A stretch of DNA of 64,000 bases from Limnohabitans sp. MORI2 (lineage in GTDB: Bacteria > Pseudomonadota > Gammaproteobacteria > Burkholderiales > Burkholderiaceae_C). Positions 46,983 to 57,300 of the stretch are shown here, piece after piece. Position numbers and translations under genes: made by a program. The notes under the pieces are model-generated. The model was not told the DNA's origin. It worked only from the letters and a program-made list of their open reading frames with translations, and did not search any database. Numbering within the stretch: position 1 is the stretch's first letter; each line of letters starts with the position of its first letter. Location of the stretch: positions 1,860,001 through 1,924,000 of the forward strand of contig NZ_AP027058.1 in assembly GCF_027925025.1 (NCBI RefSeq), read 5' to 3'.

Positions 46983-48872
46983 ATGCTTTTCTCTCAACTT
47001 GTTGCACGCTGTCTTTTTGCTCTGAGCATGTTCATTGGCTCAATGGCGATGGCGTCGGTGCACGACCACATCCAACAACGCGCGTACTGGGAAGACCCAT
47101 CGGCACAAGCCTCATTCGAACAAGCGCAACAACAAACATTCACCTCCTATGACGGAGTGCTCAGCCGTGGCTACACACAGTCGGTCATTTGGGTGCGTTT
47201 TCAAATTGCCCCGCCCGAGGGCGCCAAGTCAGACGACAAACTGGTGCTGCGCATTTGCCCCATCTACCTCGACAAAATCAACCTGTTTGATCCGCTGGAC
47301 CCACGCGACACACCACGCACCAGCGGCGACCAAACCGAATACCAAGACGAAGAGTACCGCTCTCTCTCGCATGCCTTTGTCATTCCAGCAGGCACAGAGC
47401 CTCGCTTTGTTTGGCTACGCATTCAATCTACCAGCACCTCCATGATGCACGCGCAAGCCCTCACGCTTGACGGCATGCACACCGCTGAACACACACTCAT
47501 GTTGAGTGGCTACTTCACGCTGTCACTCATCAGCGTGTTTTTGATGCTCGGCCTGATGAACTGGTTCAACACACGCGAATCGTTATATGCCGCCTTTGCG
47601 TTTCGCAACTTCATCTACTTGATCTACACCGCTGCCTTCTTTGGCTTGCATCGCTATTTGTTGAGCGGCTCGGTGTCCGCTCATGACTTGGACTTGGGAT
47701 ACAACTGGCTCATCGTCGGTGCAACCGCTGTTTCTCTTTGGTTTGAAACACGTTTCCTGTCTGAATACAAACGTCCGCTGTGGGTGCAACACGTATTCAG
47801 GGGCTACTTCATGTGGTCTGGCTTCGTGGGTGCGCTGCTGTGCTTAGGCCATGCCCACTACGGCCTCAAAGCCAACATGATGCTCAACGCTGCGGGCATG
47901 ATTTCGCTGCTGGCTTTGTCTGTCTTCTTCATCAAAGACCAACCCCCTGGACAAAAAAATAACCCCTCAGTGCTGAAGAAAAAATTCATCATCAGCTACT
48001 ACGTTCTCCTCACCGGCTTGATGACATTCAGCATCTTGCCCTACCTCGGCAAAATGGCTGGGAGCGAATTTGCCGCCAGTGGCTTGGTGTACTACGCTCT
48101 CCTGTCTAGCTTGAACATCGCCATCTTGATGGACCTTCGTGCCAGACAGCTACGCAAAGCGCACGCACAAATGTCGCGTGATCTGGCCCTGTCAGAACAA
48201 CAAGTGCTGATTGAAAAAAACCGCCACGAAGAATCCACACAACTGCTCACCATGCTCATGCATGAGCTCAAAAACCCCTTGGCCGTCATCGACCTGGCTC
48301 AGCAAACCTCTGAAGACGCACATGCCAGAGACTACGTCAGCCGCAACGTATCCATCATTCGCAACGTGCTAGACCAATGCTTGAGTGCCGATCGCCTGTC
48401 AGACGGGCGAATCACCATCCAAAAACAAAACGTGGACTTGATCGAAATCATCGACGATCTCACCACAGAAAAACAACGCGACAACCAAACATTCCATGTG
48501 CACTTCGCTGTCTCGCCCATCACCCTTCACACCGACTACCAATGCCTGCGCATTGTGCTGAGCAACCTGTTAGACAACGCGCTGCGCTACGGCGACCACA
48601 GCCAAGCCATCGACATCGAAGTGCTGGCTCAAAACAATGCACAAGGCCAATCGGGCATTGCCATCCGTGTGGCCAACAAACCGGGCATTGCCTCATGGCC
48701 TGAAGCCGACAAGGTGTTTCACAAGTACTACCGCAGCATCGGTGCCAAAACCATTTCTGGCACGGGCTTGGGGCTGTTCTTGGTGCGTAGCATTTGCACC
48801 CTCTTGGGCGGCACTTGCACCTATGAACCAGATGACATCCATGTGAGATTCAGCGTATGGTTACCCAACTAA
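46983..48872 (+). CDS. 7TMR-DISM-type membrane sensor histidine kinase
   Basis: 629 residues from ATG 46983; a GTG 36 nt upstream in frame would only extend the signal peptide and is less likely. Residues 1-24 are a signal peptide (ending MAMA). Residues about 25-165 form a periplasmic beta domain like 7TMR-DISMED2, which in the family is thought to bind carbohydrate or other small ligands. Seven TM helices follow (about 170-385). After a coiled linker comes the kinase: H box with His427 in LMHELKNPLAV, N box NLLDNALRYG, G box ISGTGLGLFLVRS. No HAMP or PAS domain is seen. The gene overlaps the response regulator by 16 nt. Confidence 0.88.
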   Translation: MLFSQLVARCLFALSMFIGSMAMASVHDHIQQRAYWEDPSAQASFEQAQQQTFTSYDGVLSRGYTQSVIWVRFQIAPPEGAKSDDKLVLRICPIYLDKINLFDPLDPRDTPRTSGDQTEYQDEEYRSLSHAFVIPAGTEPRFVWLRIQSTSTSMMHAQALTLDGMHTAEHTLMLSGYFTLSLISVFLMLGLMNWFNTRESLYAAFAFRNFIYLIYTAAFFGLHRYLLSGSVSAHDLDLGYNWLIVGATAVSLWFETRFLSEYKRPLWVQHVFRGYFMWSGFVGALLCLGHAHYGLKANMMLNAAGMISLLALSVFFIKDQPPGQKNNPSVLKKKFIISYYVLLTGLMTFSILPYLGKMAGSEFAASGLVYYALLSSLNIAILMDLRARQLRKAHAQMSRDLALSEQQVLIEKNRHEESTQLLTMLMHELKNPLAVIDLAQQTSEDAHARDYVSRNVSIIRNVLDQCLSADRLSDGRITIQKQNVDLIEIIDDLTTEKQRDNQTFHVHFAVSPITLHTDYQCLRIVLSNLLDNALRYGDHSQAIDIEVLAQNNAQGQSGIAIRVANKPGIASWPEADKVFHKYYRSIGAKTISGTGLGLFLVRSICTLLGGTCTYEPDDIHVRFSVWLPN

Positions 48873-49546
48873 ACATCGTCGTCGTTGAAGACAACACCGA
48901 CTTGCGCACGCTCCTAGAAAAGGCCTTGCGCAAAGACGGTCATCACGTCATCCCTTTGTCGTGCGCCGAAGAGCTCGAAGACCAAGCTGGCAGCGATCAC
49001 GCCGATGCATTTTTGATTGACATCAACCTGCCCGGCGAAGACGGCCTCACCCTTGCCAAACGCATTCGCAAAGCCCACCCCTTGGTGGGCATCATCATGC
49101 TCTCGGCGCGCTCGGCATTGGACGACAAGCTCAACGGCTACGACTGCGGTGCCGACATCTACCTCACCAAACCTGTCTCGTTGCCAGAGCTATCGGCCGC
49201 ACTGCGCAGCTTTGCGCGTCGCCGCATGGCCACACTCACACACATCACACCGCAAGGCTTGACCCTCAACAAACTTGAGCTGCAAGGCAAACAAACCACC
49301 GTCAAGCTCACCACCCAAGAAGCCATTGTGCTCACCGCACTTGCACGCGCGCCAGCGGGTCGTTTGGAAACATGGCAAATTGCAGACTTGCTGGGTGCAC
49401 AAGTCGACGAACCCTTCAAAGCCAGCCTGGCTGTGCGCATGGTGCGCCTGCGCAAAAAACTCATGGACACAGGCGCCGAAGGCGTCGTCATCGAGTCTTT
49501 GCGCAACATCGGTTACAAATTAACAACACATATCCAAATTCTCTAA
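48857..49546 (+). CDS. OmpR-family response regulator
   Basis: 229 residues. The receiver domain (1-120) has the acidic pair (VVEDNTDL), phospho-acceptor Asp55 in FLIDINLPGEDG and the Lys in YLTKPVS. The C-terminal winged helix (about 130-228) contains TVKLTTQEAIVLTALARAP and the recognition area VRMVRLRKKL followed by IESLRNIGYKL. It is translated with the upstream kinase through a 16-nt overlap. Location before the adhesin operon and the shared element in front of both suggest it controls its own gene pair and the secretion operon. Confidence 0.94.
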   Translation: MVTQLNIVVVEDNTDLRTLLEKALRKDGHHVIPLSCAEELEDQAGSDHADAFLIDINLPGEDGLTLAKRIRKAHPLVGIIMLSARSALDDKLNGYDCGADIYLTKPVSLPELSAALRSFARRRMATLTHITPQGLTLNKLELQGKQTTVKLTTQEAIVLTALARAPAGRLETWQIADLLGAQVDEPFKASLAVRMVRLRKKLMDTGAEGVVIESLRNIGYKLTTHIQIL

Positions 49547-49558
49547 AACTAAAGTTAC

Positions 49559-49583
49559 GTTCTGTAATTTACGGTAATAAAAC
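49559..49583 (+). promoter_or_regulatory. Shared 25-nt element, copy 2 (upstream of secretion operon)
   Basis: Same element as at 46910-46934. Within it GTAAT occurs twice with 10-nt spacing (49564 and 49574), the direct-repeat layout used by OmpR-family regulators. It ends 13 nt before a good -35 hexamer, a position suited to an activator. Confidence 0.6.
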
Positions 49584-49596
49584 AAATTTGGCTTTT

Positions 49597-49624
49597 TTGA
49601 CAATTCATGCTGGTTTTTACTAAT
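49597..49624 (+). promoter_or_regulatory. Candidate promoter of the two-partner secretion operon
   Basis: TTGACA at 49597-49602 and ACTAAT at 49619-49624 (spacer 16), 9 nt before the transporter ATG. If used, the leader would be extremely short; an upstream start near the shared element is the alternative. Confidence 0.4.
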
Positions 49625-49633
49625 TCCAGCTGA

Positions 49634-51376
49634 ATGTCACACACCGCACACCCTCGCATCACCCTTCTCGCCAGCGCAAGTCTGGCACTGTGCCTGTCCT
49701 ACGCACACGCCGCTAGCCCGAATGTCGATGCAGGTAGCCTGCTGCGCCAAGCTGAACAAGACCTCAAGCCCGCCAAGGCCGCCAAAAAACGCGCACCTCG
49801 CAAAGCAGCACCCACAGCCGCTGCGCAAAACACAGAAGCTACTGTGCAAGTCAAAGCCTTTGCATTCAAAGGCAACACCTTGCTCAGCAGCGATGCGCTG
49901 CAAACCGCACTCACCAGCTTCACCAACCGTGCACTCACGCTGGCTCAGCTCAAAGAAGCGGCCGATGCCATCACCAACACCTATCGCGAAGCGGGTTGGA
50001 CCGTGCGGGCCTACTTGCCCAAACAAGAAATCAACAACGGTGTGGTCACCCTGCAAATCGTCGAAGCCGTGTTTGGCAACGCTCGCGTGCAAACCACATC
50101 GCTCGAACGCATCGAAGCCTCACGCTTGGTGAACATGGCCCAAGCCCTGCTGACCCAAGGCCAACCCATCCACGCCAACGACATTGACCGCGCCCTGCTC
50201 TTGCTCGATGACCTCCCAGGCATCAGCGTCTCGGGCAACTTGGCAGAAGGCCAACACGATGGCGAAACCGACCTCGCTATCTTTGCCGCCGACGATGCCC
50301 TGCTCACAGGTAACGCCAGCATCGACAACCAAGGCTCACGCGCCACCGGCACCAACCGCCTGAGCGTCAACCTCAACCTCAACAGCCCCGCACGCATGGG
50401 CGACTTGCTCAGCACCAACCTGTTGCAAACCCGTGACAGCAGCTACGGCCGTGGCAGCACCTATGCACGCGGCAGCTACAGCCTGCCCGTGGGCTACAAC
50501 GGCGCTCGTGCAGGCATTCACACCAGCAGCCTGCGTTACAAAGTGTTGGAAAGCTACGACGCCTCAGCCTCTGGCACCTACGGTACAGCCGACACCACAG
50601 GCTTCGACGCCAGCTACCCACTGCTACGCAGCCAGTTCAACAACGTCAACCTCACTTGGAGCTACGACGAAAAGAAACTCGAGAACTTCGCAGGCGAAAT
50701 CCTCAACTCGAGCTACAAAATCAAAGCCAGCAATGTGAGCCTCAGCACCAACCACAGCGACAACTGGGGGCGCGGTGGCTTCACCTCCACCTCGGCCACC
50801 ATCACCCAAGGCAACCTCAACAACGATGGCTCACCCAATGCAGTGGCCGATGCGCAAGGTGCGCATGTGGCAGGCACGTACAGCAAATTCAACATCAGCA
50901 TCAACCGCTTGCAAGCCCTCACCACAGACGTGAGCTTTTATGCATCGCTGTCGGCACAAGTGGCCGACAAAAACTTAGATTCCTCTGAACGCATGTACTT
51001 GGGCGGCGCCACCGGTGTGCGCGCCTTCCCCGCCAGCGAAGCTGGTGGCGCGGCTGGCCATGCCGTCACGCTAGAGCTGCGCAAACGCTTAGACAACAAC
51101 TTCACGCTGACGAGCTTTTATGACGTCGGTCACATCACCGTCAACCAGCACAACGCCAAAGCCATAGACAGCAGCGCTGTCCTGACCCACTTGAACGCCT
51201 ATGACCTCAAAGGCTACGGCGCCTCTGTGGCATGGCAAGACAGCAAAAACATCGAGTTCAAAACCACCCTCGCCCGACGCATTGCCAGCAATCCCAACGC
51301 AGACGTGTTGGGCATGGACAGCGACAAAACCAAACACACCCTGCGCCTGTGGATCAGCGCTGGCATTGGCTTTTAA
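49634..51376 (+). CDS. Two-partner secretion outer-membrane transporter (TpsB; ShlB/FhaC/HecB family)
   Basis: 580 residues. Signal peptide to about 27 (SYAHAA), then a basic Ala/Lys/Pro linker (KAAKKRAPRKAAP). POTRA_2 domain at about 71-148 (VQVKAFAFKGNTLLSSDAL to NNGVVTLQIVEAVFG), a second POTRA-like segment to about 225, then a 16-strand barrel with the conserved loop motif VRAFPASEAGGAAGH (the VRGY/F tip of Omp85-type loop 6) and terminal Phe (SAGIGF). It recognises the TPS domain of the adhesin coded 12 nt downstream and moves it across the outer membrane. Confidence 0.93.
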   Translation: MSHTAHPRITLLASASLALCLSYAHAASPNVDAGSLLRQAEQDLKPAKAAKKRAPRKAAPTAAAQNTEATVQVKAFAFKGNTLLSSDALQTALTSFTNRALTLAQLKEAADAITNTYREAGWTVRAYLPKQEINNGVVTLQIVEAVFGNARVQTTSLERIEASRLVNMAQALLTQGQPIHANDIDRALLLLDDLPGISVSGNLAEGQHDGETDLAIFAADDALLTGNASIDNQGSRATGTNRLSVNLNLNSPARMGDLLSTNLLQTRDSSYGRGSTYARGSYSLPVGYNGARAGIHTSSLRYKVLESYDASASGTYGTADTTGFDASYPLLRSQFNNVNLTWSYDEKKLENFAGEILNSSYKIKASNVSLSTNHSDNWGRGGFTSTSATITQGNLNNDGSPNAVADAQGAHVAGTYSKFNISINRLQALTTDVSFYASLSAQVADKNLDSSERMYLGGATGVRAFPASEAGGAAGHAVTLELRKRLDNNFTLTSFYDVGHITVNQHNAKAIDSSAVLTHLNAYDLKGYGASVAWQDSKNIEFKTTLARRIASNPNADVLGMDSDKTKHTLRLWISAGIGF

Positions 51377-51388
51377 GGCAACGCACAC

Positions 51389-54300
51389 ATGAACCGCATC
51401 TACCGCACCCTTTGGTCAGCCGCCACGCAGTCGTGGCAAGCCGTGCCTGAGACCGCTAAAACCGCTGGCAAAAAAAGTAAGTCATCAGCGGGCGGTGTGG
51501 TGGCATCGGTTGCCTTGGGCTTGTCCTTGCAAGGGGGTGCGGGCGCACAATCGCCTCCGGCGCCGCCCCCCGCCATCAACCAACTGCCCACGGGTGGCAA
51601 CGTGGCACGCGGCACCGCCACCATCAGCCAAACGGCTACTGCACAAGCGGCGGCCATGGTGGTCAACCAAAGCAGCCAACGCGCGGTGGTCAACTGGAAC
51701 ACCTTCAACGTCGGTAGCAATGCCAGTGTGAACTTTGTGCAGCCCAACGCACAAGCCGTGACACTCAACCGCGTGAACGACAGCAACCCTAGTCAAATCT
51801 TTGGGCGCATCACCGCCAATGGCCAAGTGTTCATCACCAACGCCAATGGCATTTACTTCTCGCCCACCTCGTCGGTGGACGTGGGCGCCATCACTGCCAC
51901 CACCCACAGCATCACCGACGACAACTTCATGTCGGGCAAGTATGTGTTTGAGCGCAACGGGGCCACAGGCAAAGTCATTAACGAAGGCAACATCACCGCC
52001 GCTTTGGGTGGCTATGTGGCCTTGCTCGCACCCGAGGTGCAAAACGCAGGCGTGGTCGTGGCACGCGCAGGCACCGTGGCCATGGCTGCGGGTGAACTGA
52101 TTACCCTCAACATCGATGGCGCAGGCAGCTTGGCGGGCATCACCACCACACCCAGCACCATTGATGCACTGATAGAAAACAAACTTGTTGTGCTCGCCCC
52201 TGATGGGCAAATTATTTTGTCTGCCGTGGCGCTAGACAAACTGCAAGCCGGTGTGGTGAAAAACAGCGGCAGCCTAGAAGCCAACAGTTTGGTCAACAAA
52301 GGCGGCAAGATTGTTTTAGAGGGCGACGAGATCGTCATGGACCGCAACAGCAAGATAGAAGCCAAAGGCCGCACAGGCGGCGGCGTGGTGCTGGTGGGCG
52401 GCGATTGGCAAGGCAGTGGCGATGTGCGACAAGCCACCAAGGTGACGATGGAGGCTGGTGCCACCATTGACGCCAGTGCCACCGACAACGGCGACGGCGG
52501 CAAGGTGGTGTTGTGGAGTGACATTCACAACGCCGACAGCGTGACGCGAGTGAATGGCAGCATCAAAGCAGAAGCAGGACCCAATGGCGGTGATGGTGGG
52601 CAGATTGAAACGTCGGGCCATGTGTTGAATGTGGATGGCATTCAAATCAGCACGCAATCGCAAAACAGTGCAACTGGCATGTGGTTGCTTGACCCTTGGG
52701 ACATCACCATCGACTCGAGCAATGCAACGGGAACAACTTGGGCAAATCCTTATACATCGGCCGCAACCAGTACGATTTTGGTGTCAAGCATCACAGGTGC
52801 ACTGGGCAGCGGTACTGGTGGTAGCAACGTGACTATCACCACGGGCGGTACAGCACCTGATGGCAATGGAAGCGGCAACATCACGGTCAACGCTGACCTC
52901 TCTTGGTCCAGCATCAGGACACTGACACTGACAGCACTCGGCGGTGTCAGCGGCACTGGTAATATTTCAATGGCAGGTGCTGCAGGTACAGGAGTGATCT
53001 TCAGTCAAACTGGCAGCTCAACCTACTCTGGCATCATCAGTGGAACCAATGCAAAACTAACTAAGTTAGGCGCTGGAACACTCACACTCACAGGTAACAA
53101 CAGCTACGGAGGCGGAACCACACTCTCAGCAGGCACATTGAATCTGGGCTCGGCCAACGCCATTGGCACCAGTGGCACCATGCAATTTGCGGGTGGCACA
53201 TTGCAATTTTCAAGTAATAACAACACCACCGATTACTCTGCTCGATTTGGTCTTGTAGCCGGTTACAACTATCTCATTGACACGAATGGCTATGACATCA
53301 AACTTGCCGCCAATTTAGGGGCAGCCACTCTGACGAAATCAGGTGGCGGCACCCTGACGCTAACTGGCACAGACACCGGCATCACAGGCGTCACAATCAA
53401 CGGTGGAATCTTGCAGATAGGTGATGGCAATACAACCGGTGCCATCGCTAACAACGCAGCAGTGACAACTACTGCCAATACCACCCTCATCTTTAATCGC
53501 AGCGATGACATCACGTACAGCTCATTGGCAGTCGGCGGTGCTGGTGGTTTGACCAAAATTGGTAATGGTACCTTGAGCATGTCAATGTCATTTGCCAATA
53601 ACAAGTACTCAGGCCCCACTCTCGTTAAATCAGGAACTCTTTTCTATAACAGCATGGGCGGTGTGCTCAATGTGTATTCACCGCACACTGTCGAATCTGG
53701 AGCAACGCTCAAATACATTTCCGGCGTATATATTGGTAGCTTGAGCGGTGCGGGCACAGTTTATGGAACAGGTACCACTGGACCAGTGACTTTGTACATG
53801 GGGAACGATAACACCAGTACCACGTTCAGTGGCATATTCAAAGGCGATGCAGCCGCAGGCCCCAATATTGTTAAAAATGGCACAGGAACTTTCACCTACA
53901 CGGGTAGCTTATCTGGCTATTTTTCTGGACTTTCCACAGGGGTGAGTGGAGGTACTGTACAGATTGGAAACGGCAGTGCAGGCCTAGGTGATATAGGTAC
54001 AACGAGTTTATCTATCAATTACAACAGCACGGTCATTATTAACCGCAGTGATGATTTTTCGATCGCAGGTCTCACTGCTGGTATGAGCGGAAGCGGTGCA
54101 TTCATTCTTAACAGCGCGAACACGGTGACCTTGTCAAAGTCTGGCTCTTTTGCTGGTTCGGTTGTTTTGAATGCAGGCACTTTGCATTTGAGTCCTAGCA
54201 TCCTTGCAAGTTCTGGCACGCTTATGCAAGGCTCCGGCCAAGCAACACTCAAATTCACATTCAACGGTGGCACGCTGAAATACTCAGCCAATGACACTTA

Positions 54301-57300
54301 CGACTATTCGCAAAACTTCATCACCACAGCCGGGCAAAACTACCGTATCGACACAAGCGGTCAATCCGTCACATTTGCCACAGCCTTAACCAGTGTAGGG
54401 GGCGTGCTCACCAAAATAGGCAGCGGCACACTGAATTTAACGGCAGCCAACACCTATGACGGTGGCACCACCATTGGCGCGGGGGGGACCTTGCAAGTAG
54501 CAAGTGGGATGGGTACGGTTGGTGCACTAGGCTCAGGCTCCGTCGTCGATAACGGCACTCTCTCTATCAACACGACAACTGCTTACACATTAAACAACGT
54601 CATCAGTGGCGCTGGCTATTTAACGCAAACTGGCACGAGTACCACTACAGTAACGAGTGACAACAGCAGCTTCACAGGTGGCATCAACATCAATGCAGGT
54701 ACGCTGACCGTAGGCTCGACCAATGCATTGGGGATTGGTGGAACCATCAGCTTTGGCGGTGGCGCTTTGAAATACGGCACAGGCTACACCACCGATTTTT
54801 CTAACCGATTCAGCAACGCCATCAATCAGCTTTACAAGATTGATACCAACAGTCAAAACATCACGCTGGCATCTTCTTTTGGAAACACCGGCAGCAGCTT
54901 TACCAAGCAAGGCGCTGGCACTCTCACACTTACAGGCACCAACACCTACACTGGCAACACAAACATCAATGCAGGCACTTTGAAAGCAGGCAGTGCCAGT
55001 GCTTTTGGCTCAGGCGCTGTTATTGAAACCAGCGGGGCTGTGTTGGACCTCAATGGACAAACCATCACCGGCAACACAGGCTTAACCTTATACGGCACAG
55101 GCATCAGCAGCGGCGGGGCTTTGATCAACAGCAGCGCGACAGGTGCAAGCTTTGCAGGCTTGCTCACTTTGGGTACAGCCAGTTCAATCGTGGCTGGCAC
55201 AGGTTCTATTGCATTGACCCACACAGGCACCATCACAGGCGGTTTTGGTTTGACGCTCGATGGTGCAGCGGGCGGATCCATCAACAGCATCATTGGCACG
55301 GGTGCAGGCACGTTGACCAAAAATGGCGCTGGCACTTGGACACTCAATGGTGCCAACACGTTCACAGGCAGCACAACCATTGGCACTGGCACGTTGACGA
55401 TTGGTGGTGCAGGCTCACTCGGTGGTGGGACGTATGCAGGTGCAATAACCAACACTGGAACTTTCAACTATGCCTCATCTGCAACTCAAACCTTATCGGG
55501 AGCAATTTCAGGCGTCGCAGGTGTTTTGACAGACAGTGGTACGGGTACGTTGACCTTGACCGGCACCAACAGCTATACAGGTACAACAACCATCAACAGC
55601 GGAAGCACACTGCAAGTGGGCAGTTTGAGTGGTACGTCAGGAACCCTTGGATCAGGCGCAGTCACTGACAACGGAAATTTAATCATCTCTCGCTCAGGTG
55701 CATTAACGTTGAATAGCATTGCATCTGCGGGCATCACTGGCACGGGCAACATCACTGTGCAGTCCGCAAGCACCGTCAATGTCAATGCAGCCATCACATT
55801 GAGTGGTGCTACCAGCACCATCTATGTTGAAGCGGGTGCCAATTCGGCAGCGGGTGTTTCATTGCTAAGTGATGTCACGTTAACCAACACAATCACCACC
55901 AGCGCCACCGGAACCGTTGCTATTTTTGCAGGCTCTCCAACATTCGTTCCGGCGAATGGCTCAACAGCCAATCTGAGTCTCAAAATGGCTGGAGCCACAG
56001 GCGCCATCCAATACAAAACCTACAACGCCAACCTAGCCTCACTAAGCACTGTGGTCGCGGGCACACGTAACTTTTATTACCGTGCCAGCCCCACCGGCGT
56101 CACAGCCACTGGTATACGGGCAACAAAAACATACGACGGTACAAACAACGCCTTGGGCTACATCGACACCAGCGCGGCGTCTGTGTCTGGCCTCTCATCT
56201 GATGAGTCAGGCATTGGAGCCGTCACTGGCTTTGCATTCACCACAGCCAACTTCAATGATGCCAATGCAGGTACAAAAACGTTGACCTTGGGTGGTGCAT
56301 CCATCAATACAGCCACTTGGACCATCAAAGGTCTGTCTATGTCGACCACTGGCGGGTCCGCCACGATCAACAAAGCCAACTTGGTATTGACGGGTTCTAA
56401 AACGTACGACGGCACATCGTCTGTCTCTGGCGCGCAATTGATTGCCACGGGTGTGCATAGCGAGTCGTTCGCGATCACTGGCACAGGTGCCAGCGGCAAC
56501 CTCGGCACTGCCGATGTTCAAACCAACGCGCTCATGACCAGCGTGACTGGTTTGACTCTAGGCGCCAGCAATGGCATCAATGCAGGCGCTTCAACCAACT
56601 ACAACGTCTTGGGTACCACTGGCTCCAGCTTTACCGTGCAGCCCGCCACTGCCATATTGACTGCCACCAAAACCTACGATGGCAACACATCGTTGACAGG
56701 AAGCCAACTCACCATCACGGGCGTGACCGTAGGCAGCGTGACGCAAACTTTGGGATACAGCGGCACAGCCAGCTTGATGGATGCCAATGTGGCCACTGCC
56801 AACAATTACATCTCGGGCACAGGCTTGGTCTTGACCAATGGCACTGGCACAGCCAGCAACTATGTACTGCCTGCTTACAGCTATAGCGCAAACAACAACC
56901 GAGCCACCGTCAACGCCAAGTCAATTCAAGTGACGTTGGCATCACCCAGCAGCACCTACACCTACGATGCTGTGACGTCATATGCCACGCTTGCATCCGG
57001 CTTGACGGCTTACACCACCAATATTCCGATGGTGGGTAGCGACAGCATTGCAAGCCTGAACTATGCAGTCACCAGCAATGGCGTGGCGGTCAGCACAGGC
57101 GTGGCGCAGGCTGGTAACTTCTCTGTCACACCCAGCCTCAACAGTTTGAGTGCGGGCGCAGCCGCCAGCAACTACAGCTTCACCTTCAACCCCTTGATCG
57201 TGGCAGTGGCCAAAGCCACTCTCACCGTGGGCGGCACCCCCATCGCTGCCAACAAAACTTACGACCGCACAACCGCTGCCACTGTCAGCGGCGGTTCGTT

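Noticed and set aside
51485..52210. Several open frames on the minus strand within the adhesin gene (also 56978-57439, 58535-59170, 59489-60121)
   Set aside because: They arise from the low-complexity repeat coding sequence, show repeat-derived Gly/Ala/Val/Cys patterns and no start signals.
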